Positions 53,056 through 63,849 of a DNA stretch of 64,000 bases are shown here, piece after piece. The position numbers and the translations under genes are program-made. This stretch comes from Buxus sempervirens (Eukaryota > Streptophyta > Magnoliopsida > Buxales > Buxaceae), in the NCBI GenBank assembly GCA_947561395.2, contig OX387186.1, positions 50,797,220-50,861,219 of the forward strand. The letters run 5' to 3'. The notes under the pieces were generated by a model, which was given only the letters and a program-made list of their open reading frames with translations, searched no databases and had not been told where the DNA came from. Positions within the stretch are counted from its first letter, which is position 1. The number at the start of each line of letters is the position of its first letter.

Positions 53056-56033
53056 TGTCAGCACCTCATTTTTGCACCCCCGAAAGTGCCGGAATTGCGA
53101 AACCCTAGCAGAAAAGTCAAACCCTTAGGGGACAAAAGTTGACTTTTTAATCAAGTAATAATTGACCACATTGCTCTATCTCAATGGATAGAGAATCCCG
53201 ACACGGTTCCAACACAACTAAGTTTGCAGGATTGGAGCCCTGATGAAGGATTTGCAGGCCGGTCAAACTTGAAGGGGAGCCGAAAGTTGACTTTTTGCTA
53301 AATCTCAAATAAGCTGCTTAATCCTATCCAAATGGATAGAGGACTCCGATACGGTTCTAACTCAACTGAGTTTGCTCAAATCAGAGTTCAGATGAAGAAG
53401 ATATAATCTGTTGAAGTTTTCCGGCAGCAAAAGCCGGAAACTGCACATGTGGCAAAGAGCTGCACACGTGGCGAGAAACGCAGGAAATATCTCGGGGGGC
53501 AATCCATGAATATCCAAACATGCAAAATATCTCAGGAATTAAATCAAAAATTCGCAGGGACCAAATCTGTGAATATCCAAGTGTATCGGAGTAATCTGCA
53601 GATATCCAGGGACTAAATCTGTAAATATCCGATTGGTATCCGACCATATATGTTGGATACACACTCTTTTCTTCATATCCAACATATATTGCCGGATACA
53701 AGAGATTTGCCAGCGAGATTCGTGCTGATTCGTTGACAGATACACGCAGAAAATTAAAATTTTGAAATAATTGTGTTTGTATCCGACATTTTATATCCGA
53801 TACAAAGGAAGTATAGTGTATCCGACATGAAATTCCGGATACAAAGGAAGTATAGTGTATCCGACATTAAATGCTGGATACAAAAATTTTTCTATAAAAA
53901 GGCAACAGCAGCCCCATTTTGGGGGTTGGCTCTTTTTTGCTTGCTTCCACTGCTTCTTCCCCTTAATCCCTGTTCCGAAACCTTGCCCTTTAGCCCTTCT
54001 TTGCCTCCCCAACCACCATACACCACCTCAAGGCCATTCTATCTTCTTGATCCCCTCTTCTTCTTCATTCTCTTATCCAAACAAAGGAGAGAGGGTGCTG
54101 TCGCTGCTTGAAGAGGTATGTTCAGCCACTGTTCTGCTTCAAAGGAGATCCCTACACTACACAAGGGTTGTAAGGACCACAATGTATTGTTCCCCTTTAC
54201 ATTTTAAATAACATATGTGAGCATGAGGTGATTTGAAGCATGTAGGATCTCATGCATATTGCAACCTTTCTGTTGTGTACGTTGTGTGTCTTTTTTTTTT
54301 TCTCTCTTTTGCACTCTCTTTTCATAACGTTGCAAGAGTATTTGCTCTTTAAAGGTAAGGTGGGAAGTTTGTTTAAGTAAAAGAGAGGAGGAGAGCTCCT
54401 TAAGTAGGATTTCTGTTTTGGCATGGTGTTATTGTTATGTTCTTTGCTTCGAAAGAGGAGTGTGTTCCTCTTATGTTCCCATCCATTGTATCCCTTGAGT
54501 AATCCCCCTTCTCTTCCCTTCTTAAAGCTCTTTTAGATCGGGTGAGTATGTCAAGTTAAGGATGTCATGACAAAAGCAACATGTGATAAATGCCAGTTTT
54601 TCATATAGCCTAGTTGTTTTTCTAAGTTTGCATGAACTCATCATCGTGTAAAGCACCTACGCTATTGCTTCTAGGATCATGTGAATGCCTATGCACTTGA
54701 GCACTCACCCACTTGCATGCTACCTTTACTTGCTAATTTATATGGTTTTCGTGTTCCATGAGATCTGTCCAAGTTATATGAGTTGTTGTTGATGGAATGA
54801 GTTGCATGAGGAGACCAAGAGGGAGGCTTTCCCTCTTCTCTGTACCACTGTGGGCCCACACAGGGGCCCACAGATTCTCTGGAACACCCCTGAAGACCCA
54901 GAAACCCAAGCCCATAGCAAAAATTCGAAAAACCATGTTTTTGAGTTGATCCGACAACTCAGGCCAGATCAACATGCTTCTCTTTGTATCTGACAGTCAT
55001 AATCAAATACAAATAGCTATGTTTGTAGCCGACAACTAAGGTCGGCTACACTTCCAGAATGCCAATTTTGCTGTTTTATGATCTTGTGCTATTTTCTTGC
55101 TTTATTTGATCAAACCGGATGAACCAGAAGGGTTTCTGGGTTAACCGGAGACCTAAGATGGGCCATGGACCGACCTAGTTCAATTTGAATTCCAGTGGGC
55201 CTTCCAACGAGGCCCACCAAGCTCGACCAAATCACTTTGCTTTAAGCAAGCAAATCAATCAATCAAGTAGGCCAAATCCATTGAGGCCCACCAAAGCCCA
55301 ATTTTGAAACATACTGGATTAAAGTTAGGATTGGTTCGGCCGAGACCATGGGCAGGGCCTATCGGGCCTACCAAGCCCACTCACCAAACAAGAAGAGGGT
55401 CAAAACCGTAATTCCCTAGGCCAAGGGCCCCAAGCCCAAAGCCTATCCCATTTTGGCATGGATTAAGCAAGATAATTTACAATACTTGGCATCCATTGCG
55501 TGGCCTGCCCAGGGGCCTGCGAGTCAGTCTAGACCCACTCTTGCATGGAATTGAAGTTAATCTCCAACTCAAACTTTAAATAAAATCAATTTACTGAACC
55601 TAAGCCCAAAGGGCCTCTCAGGCTAGACTAAAGCCCACCGGGGGTATGGGCGCCTAACCAAGCCCACCAAGGAATCTGAGGGCCTTCCAACGGGGCCCAC
55701 CCAATCAGACTCACTTCATTAAGTAATAAAAAAGATAAAATCAAGTAAAGGGAACCCACACCACTCAGGCAGTCCCACCAGACTTAACCAAATGTGCATG
55801 ATGGATTAGGAATTGGGTGAGTAGACCAAAGTTGGCTCATACCAGGAAACCATGGGACCCGTCATCCGACGGGGTGGACTAGGGTGTCTACGGACTTCCC
55901 CAGACCGCAACCGAGAACTTGCTTAGAATCTCAAGCCGCAAACCAGCTTAATAGACAAACATAGGCACCCAGGTGTCTGCCTGCACCCCATCAGGCAGTG
56001 GCGACTCTAATTTCCCATTTTAGCATGCGCACA
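53056..56033 (+). mobile_element. Solo LTR, family Y (Y3), 2.98 kb
   Basis: It starts TGTCAGCACCTCATTTTTGC, ends TTAGCATGCGCACA, and is flanked by TTACT (53051-53055) and CTACT (56034-56038). It is collinear with Y1: tandem U3 units (53135-53410), TATCCGACAT dyads (53635-53885), TATAAAA (53893-53899), GCAGCAGCCCCATT leader, CAACGRGGCCCACC blocks and AGGCAGTGGCGACTC near the end. The largest open frames are leader-derived and not conserved with Y1. Confidence 0.88.
53635..53899 (+). promoter_or_regulatory. Y3 LTR promoter: TATCCGACAT dyads plus TATA box
   Basis: Five dyads of GTATCCGACAT-n-ATRYCGGATACA type occur, including two near-identical 40-bp units (AGTATAGTGTATCCGACAT), and end just before TTTTTCTATAAAAAGGC. 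The core differs from Y1 (GACAT against GAAAT), but symmetry and position are the same. Confidence 0.75.
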
Positions 56034-56081
56034 CTACTTATTGCATCCTTGAGCGTTGTGGGATCCCAACCATTGGCACAT

Positions 56082-58969
56082 TGTAACGCCCCAAACGCAG
56101 GTCAGTGCAAAACCGGCACCCAACCCGAATCCGATTCACTACTGTAACAACCCGAATCCGGTTCAACAACTAAACCCAAGCTGCTACTGAAAGATTGGGA
56201 TCAAAATGAATTAATATTAACAAGGAATTTTAAAGTTTATTGATTACATCAGAGTTATGGTGGGAAATAAAGCAATCCTTTATTCAATTTAATTCAAATA
56301 AATTTACAATGAAGAATCTATATATTCATGATGTAAGCTACAATGACAATTACAATTCTACCCATAAAGTTCTACCTCATATTCACGACCTCTCCAAGCA
56401 AAACCTGAAAATTAGGTAAAAACGGAGTGAGATTTACATCTCAGCAAGTAGCAGGTCATGCATTTAGAAATAATCTAATTTTAAAGCAATAGTCATGAGG
56501 TTTTCGATTAATCCACGCTAAAGCGATTAATCCAAGTCAATCGGAGATAATTCCAAATAAAGCGTTAAAGTATGCAGACATATGTAAAATACCAGCAATA
56601 AGATATTGTTGATCAAATAAAATCGATATAAGCGATAAAACACTTGTGTCACTGCAGGACTCGCAAAGATGGTAAGGTTTTGAGATGGCACTTGACCAAA
56701 TGCTATGCCACCTTTTTTTCATGTTTCAATATTATTCCAATTTAAAGTCATTATAATCAAGTTACAGCTAACTCGTTTAATCAAACTGTTCTCATTCAAA
56801 TGAAAATCATGTCATTCATAATTAATGGTCAATCTCACAATTCGATAGTAACACTCTCCCATGTAGGATGCAATCAGGTAGTAATCACATCTCCCCTACA
56901 TGAGGTCCCTCTCGCAGGAGTTAACACATCTCACCTGCGGGTCCCCCACAAGAGGTCTCTCCCGCAGGAATTACACATCTCACCCGCAGGTGGTAATCAC
57001 ATATCTCCCCTGTGAGATGCAATCACATCGTGATTGCATATCCCCCACAAGAGGTCTCATCTCACCCGCAGGTAGTCACATATTTCCCCTGTGGGATGCA
57101 ATCCAATCTGGATTACATCTCCCCCAACAAGAGGTCTCATCTCACCTGCAGGTGGTCACATATCTCATCTGCAGATGGTACGAATCTCTTGTTGCCATCA
57201 TAGCATTTAATCCACAGTCCAAATTATATTTAAATAAAGCTCCTGAACATAAATTCCATAGAAATCAGAATTAATGTAATTTCTAGAAAATTAGTATTCA
57301 CATCTAGAGCACATGCACCAGTACTTCACGGTTTGCCTAAAGTTCCCTTACTAATCCTCTTGTTAAATTCCAAGTTTCTATAATTAAGACCTAAGATAGC
57401 AACTAATCCAATTTCTGTATATTTTAGTTCCAACACATTCTATAGACCTAAAAATAGCTTAGAAGATGATTATGGCACATAAATACAAGTTGATATTATT
57501 CCTAGTCTTTGTTTCCCATATTTAGCCCTTTTTATGCACACACCTACCTTTTATGACTTCTAATTAATTGGTTATTTATCAAATTTAATTTTATAAATTT
57601 CTACACCTCAATTAGGTCCGTATAAAGATGTTAGAATAATTAAGTTACAATAAAAATTATTAGATATTTATTCGTATTGTAAAAATCCCCAAATTTTGAC
57701 TTTTCTGTACAGAGCGCCTACCTCTGGGCACTTGAGCGCCAGTTCAAAATTCAGCCATGATTTTCCAGATTTACCAAGTTTTGATTTTTAGGCTTTTGCT
57801 TTGAGTTTAATTGCTCTAAACTAATTCCCTAATACCCTAAATCATACCTACAACACTTTAGATCAATTTGTATCAATTTATTACCCTCCTATAATTATTT
57901 ACATGATCAAATCAATACTTAATCAACACTTTTACAAATTCTTCAAGTATAGACAACTCCATGAAACAAGCCGTTCCATTCCATGTAAATTCCATTCCGA
58001 TTAATCAAATCAAACCATATTAAATCACAGAAATCAAAACCATGCAATTCCTCCAGTTTTCATGGGCTGCTACTTGCATCATACGCTAAATCCATCTTCT
58101 TTTTAGAGTTTCTAAATCTGGGCCAAACTTCTGCTCCTCTTCACACCAATTTAGAGTTCTCTAATTTCAATCTCCACCATTTAGATTATAGTTCCACCAG
58201 TCGTGAACCAAACCTCAAAATTTGAGGTCGATCCAACGGCTGGATGTTTCCCAATCGTCGTTTGAAGGTGGCTGGTCGGACATCTTTGCAACAGCTCGTT
58301 CTTTTCTTCCCTCTCTTTTCTCTCATTATTTAACCCACGAAAATTCTCTCTTGTCACACCTTACTCTCCTATTTATACTTGGCTTGAAAAGTCCTAAACC
58401 AACCCTAATAGGCTCCTTTAATTTAGATAACCCTAAGGTGGTCTAATTAAAGTTTAACACCTTCTAATTAATTCCTACTTTTTCTCCACCTTCTATTTTT
58501 CTACTAATACCATACTAATTAAATTTCTTATTATCTAAACTCATTCTTCTAATTCAATTTCGTGCATAATACATATTTAATTCCTAAATATCACCTAAAA
58601 CCCAATTAAGTTGCTTTCCCTCCAAATTAAGACCCGAAATTACGTAATTGCCCTTTTTCCTCTTTTATGCTTTAATTATCAATATTTTATTTCTAACTTG
58701 ACCTAATAAATTATTTTCTTCTACTTTTAAATTCTAATTATTATTTAATAATTTATTTCATAAATTTCCTTTTTCTGAAAATTACCAAAATACCCTTTTT
58801 ACCCTTTTAGGTTAATTTCCTTAAAAATTCTTCTTTATTTTCCAATTATGAATCATTTGAATTATAAATCTTCAAAATTTCTCACATTTTATTTCTAGCA
58901 AATTTTCAACTCATATTTTATTTATTTATTGATGTTTTAATTTATTAGGTAAAAATTCGGGGTCTCACA
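56082..58969 (-). mobile_element. Solo LTR, family W (W5), 2.89 kb, inverted
   Basis: The plus-strand ends are TGTAACGCCCCAAACGC and AAATTCGGGGTCTCACA, with CACAT on both sides (56077-56081 and 58970-58974). On minus it starts TGTGAGACCCCGAATTTTTA. Then come TATA (TATAAAT, 58377-58371), GAGCGCC words (57713-57745), a CCTGCGGGAGAT-type repeat (56830-57185), GCTGAGATGTAAATCTCAC with TTTTCAGGTTTTGCTTGGAG (CAG 56407-56405), and GGGGCGTTACA. Confidence 0.9.
56830..57185 (-). repeat. CTCCCCTACATGAGG / CACCTGCAGGTGG repeats in W5
   Basis: About eight alternating words, CATATCTCCCCTGTGRGATG, CCCCCACAAGAGGTCTC and CATCTCACCYGCAGGTGGT, in units of 30-80 bp. They are complementary in type to the 48560-48860 block of W6, so these two LTRs share one island while differing at others. 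Confidence 0.88.
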
Positions 58970-59047
58970 CACATCCTTGCCTAGTAACTCACCAAGTGAG
59001 ACTACCCATTCACCCGCCCACTCAGACAGCCAGGATGTCACAGGTTG

Positions 59048-59286
59048 AGCTTGGACTGAGTTCATAACTCAAGAGGGATTGGGAAGGCACAATCTGATGT
59101 GGTCATTTGGGTCTAGGGTATGAACGAGATATTGAGTGTATTTCCATGCTAGTTGTGATGGAGCTTAGTGTGGAGTCACTCACCTTGTGCACTGTCATCG
59201 GTCGCATGGCGTATTTCTCGATATAATTGCAACTCTAGTATGGAGGAAACCAAACTAAAATTTACCTTAGTTGGACAAGTGGGAGA
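59048..59286 (+). other. Copia 3' UTR, last part, and polypurine tract
   Basis: Sequence resumes as AGCTTGGACTGAGTTC after the TRIM target duplication. It ends GGACAAGTGGGAGA (polypurine tract 59276-59286) directly before TGTAACC. This is the standard junction of copia interior and 3' LTR. Confidence 0.75.
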
Positions 59287-59769
59287 TGTAACCTATTGAG
59301 TCTGTTTGGGTGACCCAACTGGTCCAACCAACTCCCTAAAGAGGTATGAGTTGGTTGAGGTGTCCAATAAGGTAGATGCACCTTTTCGGAAAAGACACAA
59401 TCACATGAAAGGGTGCTTTACATTAAAAAGGTGTCATACCCCTTGGAAAATGCATGATCAAATGAAAGGGTGTCTTTTCATTTGAAGAGGTGCAATGTCT
59501 TTCGAGAAGAGGCACTACTCACTCTATAAATAGGGGTCTCATCTTCCTTATTTGTGTGTCATTTGATTGTCAAGAGGGTACTATTGAGTTTGGTGAAGGT
59601 TTCCTCTACTTGAGTAGAATCCCTTTCATCTTTGTCTTGGGAGAGATTTACGTTGTGGAAATAGCGAATTCATCTTTTTCTTGAATTCCAACAACGTGAG
59701 TGTAGCAATCTTTCTTCTACTGCGAGTTTCGACTTAGAATTGGAGTGTTTCCAGGTACGCACATCTACA
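59287..59769 (+). repeat. Copia 3' LTR
   Basis: It begins TGTAACCTATTGAGTCTG after the polypurine tract and ends near CGCACATCTACA. It contains a TATA-like CTATAAATAGGGG (59522-59534). No matching 5' LTR is in the window because the element is 5' truncated, so the right edge rests on the CA end and the start of the neighbouring LTR. Confidence 0.65.
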
Positions 59770-60208
59770 TGTAGGAATCAGATAATTAAAGATACTTAGT
59801 GGAACAGATAAACATAAATCAGTAGAAGTTGATCAACATACCTCCTGCCTTATTGCTTAGATCTCAAGATAAGGATGACAAATAATCCTTTTGCAGAGTC
59901 CCAAACGTGATGTATATAATCCTTGTACAAAAATCTATTGAAAGGGAATCTTCTAGTCTAAGCCTTATCTGCCTTTTGGATAAGCTACTTTAAGATGTTA
60001 TTCAGTAACCTATATAGGATAGACTAGGGACCCCTTTAGTCGTACAAACAGTTTCCTTCCATCAAAGTAACTACTCAAACGGTCACCTTAGTAGATGCAA
60101 CATTTTAGCATCCCGCTTAGCATCCTGATACAACCCTAAATAATAGGAACATACATATTAATCTCATATTAGTCGTGGGTCATATTAGGAGATATTTAAA
60201 AAATATCT
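59770..60208 (-). repeat. 3' LTR of the minus-strand copia
   Basis: The plus-strand ends are TGTAGGAATCAGATAATTAA and AAAAAATATCTTACA. On minus the LTR starts TGTAAGATATTTTTTAAAT, directly after the purine tract AAGTGGGAGAA. It is 439 bp with no duplicate partner in the window. Confidence 0.75.
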
Positions 60209-60539
60209 TACATTCTCCCACTTAGCCCACATAATAAAATTGAGATTAAAAGTACTTTAATTGGCTAAATTGTATTATTCTTTTGGTTGTGTAATGCTCC
60301 CACTCAACTAAGCAATAAAATACATGGATCATAGTGGTTATGCTCTTAATAAAACGAGCACTTCCTTCTATGTATCACGGGGTATTAAAACTACTCAATT
60401 AAGTTTTTCTTTATGAATAACCACCAATGTTATTCGGGTCCTTTTTACATGAAATCAATGCTTCATGTGAATGAATCTAACAAACTTCACAATAGTAAAC
60501 ATTATGTTCATAATCAAAAAGAGATAAATCACATAACAA

Positions 60540-62960
60540 CTGAATCGACAAGACCCATATTTTCCACATGACCTTTAAACTGGTGTATCGGTAAACCTTT
60601 GGTCATGGGATCTGCAACCATTATGTGTGTACTAATATGCTGTATAAACACTTCTTGCCGCTTTATATTATCTCTTACACAAAGATACTTGATGTCGATG
60701 TGTTTGCTTCTGCTTCCACTTTTGTTATTTTTAGTGAAGAAAACAGCTGCAGAATTAGCACAGAAGATCTTTATAGGCCTTGATATAGTATCGAAAATTT
60801 GGAGACCACTGATAAATTTTTTTAACCATATGGCATGAGTTGTACACTCATATCATGCAATGAATTCTGCTTCCATGGTAGATGTAGCAATTATAGTTTG
60901 CTTGCTACTTTTCCAAGATATAGCTCCTCTGGCAAATATAAAGATATATCCTAAAGTAGACTTGTATCTACACAACCAGAAAAATCCGAATATGTATATC
61001 CAACCACTTTGAGTTGATCGGTGTGTCTAAAGGTTAATTTGTAATCTTTGGTTCCTTGTAAATATCTCATCACTTTATTTGCAACTCGCCAATGATCCAT
61101 GCCTAGGTTGCTTTGAAAACGACCCAATAATCCTACTGCAAGGGCAATATCAAGCCTTGTGCATACTTGAGCATACATGAGGCTACCCACTACAGAGGCA
61201 TAAGGAATCTTTTCCATCTCTGCCTTTTCCAATGCATTTTGGGGACATTGATTCTGACTAAATTTGTCTCCCTTAATTATAGGTGCTGGTGAAGGAGCAC
61301 AATCCTTCATTCTGAATCTCTCCAAAACCTTTTTCAATGCAAGCTCTCTAAGACAGACGTACAGTCCTTTGGGTTCTATCTCTATGGATCTCTATGCCAG
61401 GGACATAAGAGGCTTCACCTATATCCTTCATTTCAAAGTTTTGTGATAAGAATTTATTGCTTTCATGTAACAAACCAAGATCATTACTTGCAAGTAATAC
61501 ATCAACTACATATAGGACTAAGAAAATGAATTTACTCCCATTGACCTTTAGGTATATACATTGATCCACAATGTTCTTAGTAAATCCAAATGAGTTAATA
61601 ACATTGTGAAACTTGATATACCATTGTCGGGAGGCTTGTTTTAGTCCATAGATAGATTTCTTAAGTTTGCAAACAAGTTGACTGTCTTGACTAAAACCTT
61701 CTGGTTATACCATGTACACCTCTTCAAGATCCCCATTTAATAAAGCCGTCTTCACATCCATTTGGTGTAGCTCTAAATCGAAATGAGCTACTAAGGCCAT
61801 AATTATTCTAAATGAATCCTTCTTAGAAACAGGAGAGAAGGTTTCATGATAATCAATACCTTCCTGTTGTGTGAAACCTTTGGCTACAAGTCTGGCCTTA
61901 TGTCTTTCCATATGACCTGAAGCATCCTTTTTGGTTTTGTAAACCCATTTGCAGCCAATGGCTACAGCTCCTTTAGGTAATACTACAAGATCCCAAACTT
62001 GATTACGAGCCATTGATTCCATTTTCGCTTTCACGGCATTATACCAAAGGGTGGAATTAGCTCCACACATGGCTTGTGAAAACGAATGTGGATCATCTTC
62101 AGGTCCAACATCAAAGTCAGACTCTTGGAGATATACAACATAGTCCCTAGAGATTGCTGACCTTTTGGTTCTTTACAATCACCTTAATCCCACTTGTTCA
62201 ACATTCTCTAAAGGTTGAGTGGTTATTGATTCAACTTGTGTGTTAGGAGTTGGTTGTTGTACCAATGGTTGATGATCAAAGTTATCAAAAATATTTTCCC
62301 TAATTACAACCATGGGTACTTCATCAGATGGCGAATCAGACAACTTCGTTGCTTCCTCAAATTATACCTTATGAGGATGAGCATTACCACTAGGTGTGAA
62401 ATCTTCAAGAAATTTGGCATTTCTTGACTCTACAATTCTAGGACTATTTGAGGGGCAATAAAACTTAAAACCCTTTGAGTGCATTGAATAGCCAATGGAA
62501 AAACTAGTGATTGTCCGTGGATCTAATTTCTTTATGTGAGGATCATAAACCCTCACCTCAACTGGACATCCCCATATGTGTAAATGATTTAAATTAGGAT
62601 TCCACACATTCCATACATCAAAAGGAGTCTTGGAGACAGCCTTAGATGGAACCCTATTTAAAACGTATACCGCAGTTTTAAGGGCTTCACTCTATAGGGT
62701 TAACGGCAAATCAGAATTGCCTACATGCTTCTAACCATGTCCATAAGAGTGCGATTCCTCGTTTCGGCTACACCATTTTGATCTAGCGTGCTAGGCATAG
62801 TGTACTGAGCTATTATATGCCTTCTTGTTCAAGGAATTGTGCAAATGGACCTTTCATTTGTCCTTTTTCTGTGTACCTACCATAGTACTTCCCTCCTCTA
62901 ATACAGGTGTTATCCACAAATGGACTTTTAACAATTGAGTTCTTACAAGATTTCTCAATA
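60540..62960 (-). pseudogene. Copia integrase end, RT and RNase H relic (minus)
   Basis: HLHIWGCPVEVRVYDPHIKK and FSIGYSMHSKGFKFYCPSN (62580-62440) are the integrase C-terminal side. RT runs VWDLVVLPKGAVAIGCKWVY, LVAKGFTQQEGIDYHETFSP and LHQMDVKTALLNGDLEEVYM (62010-61705). The catalytic motif is LYVVDVLLAS, so one Asp of YVDD is lost. MEKIPYASVVGSLMYAQVCT and [15 protein letters not shown] begin RNase H, whose rest (60930-60560) is broken. Several stops and shifts occur. Confidence 0.9.
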
Positions 62961-63374
62961 ACTACATGTAATCAGTGAGGCATTATTTTAATTTATACTA
63001 ATAATATCTATATACTTGTATATAAAGGGTCCTAATTGGAAAGTGTATGAAAAGTCATTTCTATTTTACTCATAAAATCCTTACAGTAATTTGTTACCAT
63101 CTACTATTATAGATATATTTGTCTTTTCCTCTTTAATGTATTTGGAGTTCAACGTGAAAACTAAACAGAAGATTCATAAGGATCAAAGGATTCTGATATG
63201 CAATGCCTATTACGAAGGCTAATTAGACAAAGCAATAGGAATAGCATAAGGTTGTGGAGGGGGTTGGAGTTAGTTGGCCTATGCATCCAAATGGAATGTA
63301 TGCTTTTTGTTCTTGTTGTATTGCAGATCCATGTTCAAGACTAATTTATAGTCTATAATCTTGGTTTCATTATA
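62961..63374. other. Nothing recognised
   Basis: AT-rich sequence between the copia truncation point and the CACTA terminus. No frame, LTR end or RNA gene is supported. Confidence 0.55.
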
Positions 63375-63540
63375 CACTACAAAAATTAAGGCCTTCAGCG
63401 GCAAACTAAGACTGCCGCTAAGGCCTCCAAAACCGCCACTACAAAGTGTAGGGTCCAACAGTAGCCCGCCCCTAACAACTTTAGCGGCGGTCATTTTGGC
63501 CTTTAGTGGCGGTTCTTGACCGCCACTAAAAATTGTATTT
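63375..63540 (+). mobile_element. CACTA-type (En/Spm) terminus
   Basis: It starts CACTACAAAAATTAAGGCC, the hallmark terminal sequence. It is followed by subterminal repeats GCGGCAAACTAAGACTGCCG, ACCGCCACTA, TTTAGCGGCGGTCA, TTTAGTGGCGGT and ACCGCCACTAAAAA in both orientations. The opposite terminus is not seen before the window ends, so this may be a single broken end or the left end of an element running off the window. Confidence 0.75.
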
Positions 63541-63760
63541 TTTAGGAAAAAAAAATTACCGGCGCACCCCTTTCCTATTTCTCACTCTGCCCTACCCCCT
63601 GCCCGTGCTTCCCCTCCCCAACCATACTCTTAAACACGCCCCACACCCATCCAATGACCCAATGCAACCCCACTCCCATCTTGATAAAAGACATACTCTT
63701 TTGCTCCTTCACAAAACCCAAGTTGAAAGGAATATTTTCACATGCAAGGAAGCACATGGA

Positions 63761-63763
63761 GGG

Positions 63764-63798
<35 letters not shown>

Positions 63799-63801
63799 GG
63801 G
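63761..63801 (+). repeat. G-tract (about 40 nt, two A interruptions)
   Basis: GGGGGA followed by about 31 consecutive G and then AGGG. It could form G-quadruplex structures on this strand. Glycine- or proline-rich frames across it are artefacts of the homopolymer. The length in the assembly may be unreliable. Confidence 0.9.
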
Positions 63802-63849
63802 AATCATTCATTAATCCACAATCACTTAATGCAGTATAAAATTCAATTA

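Larger units (their letters stand above)
42801..59042 (-). mobile_element. TRIM-like LTR retrotransposon inflated by nested insertions
   Basis: The element starts TGTAACGCCTCG, ends GGATGTCACA, and is flanked by GGTTG (42796-42800 and 59043-59047). Two LTRs (3' LTR 42801-50345, 5' LTR 50429-59042 in element orientation) enclose only 83 bp. After removing nested elements and one TSD copy each, both LTRs are 332 bp, so the original element was about 747 bp. A PBS for initiator tRNA-Met and a polypurine tract are on the minus strand. It has no coding capacity. Confidence 0.9.
50429..59042 (-). repeat. TRIM 5' LTR (332 bp plus three inserts)
   Basis: The pieces 50429-50536, 52943-53055, 56039-56081 and 58975-59042 join into one LTR. 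The inserts are Y2 (TSD GTCAC), Y3 (TSD TTACT/CTACT) and W5 (TSD CACAT). Collinearity with the other LTR is complete once these are removed. Confidence 0.9.
35511..59769 (+). mobile_element. 5'-truncated Ty1/copia element, 3' region split by nested insertions
   Basis: Coding relics at 35511-38312 cover GAG-pre-integrase, integrase, RT and RNase H. The downstream non-coding part continues at 38313-39110, 42643-42800 and 59048-59286, ending in a polypurine tract (CAAGTGGGAGA, 59276-59286) and a 3' LTR. Target duplications at each break (GCGCC and GGTTG) confirm that the pieces were once adjacent. Gag, protease and the 5' LTR are missing. The right-hand 21 kb is almost all later insertions. Confidence 0.8.
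59770..62960 (-). mobile_element. 5'-truncated minus-strand Ty1/copia element
   Basis: On minus the order is integrase end (about 62960-62620), integrase-RT linker (62607-62362), RT (62070-61350), RT-RNase H (61337-60560), polypurine tract CTAAGTGGGAGA (60225-60214) and a 3' LTR (60208-59770). It differs from the plus-strand copia in sequence and is a separate lineage. Gag, protease, the first integrase half and the 5' LTR are missing. Confidence 0.85.

Noticed and set aside
53773-54211. 112-118 codon leader frames in Y3 (and 40057-40603 in Y1)
   Set aside because: They start in the dyad repeats, cross the TATA box and continue in pyrimidine-rich leader. The peptides are not conserved between Y1 and Y3 beyond the shared nucleotide sequence.
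42801-59042. Reading the flanking TGTAACRCC...GATGTCACA repeats as one large (16-kb) LTR retrotransposon
   Set aside because: No gag or pol occurs between them. The TSD-bounded inserts explain the length, and the two LTRs are separated by only 83 bp.
63533-63839. Glycine- or proline-rich frames at the right end
   Set aside because: They are produced by the G-tract and pyrimidine-rich flank. There is no other coding evidence.
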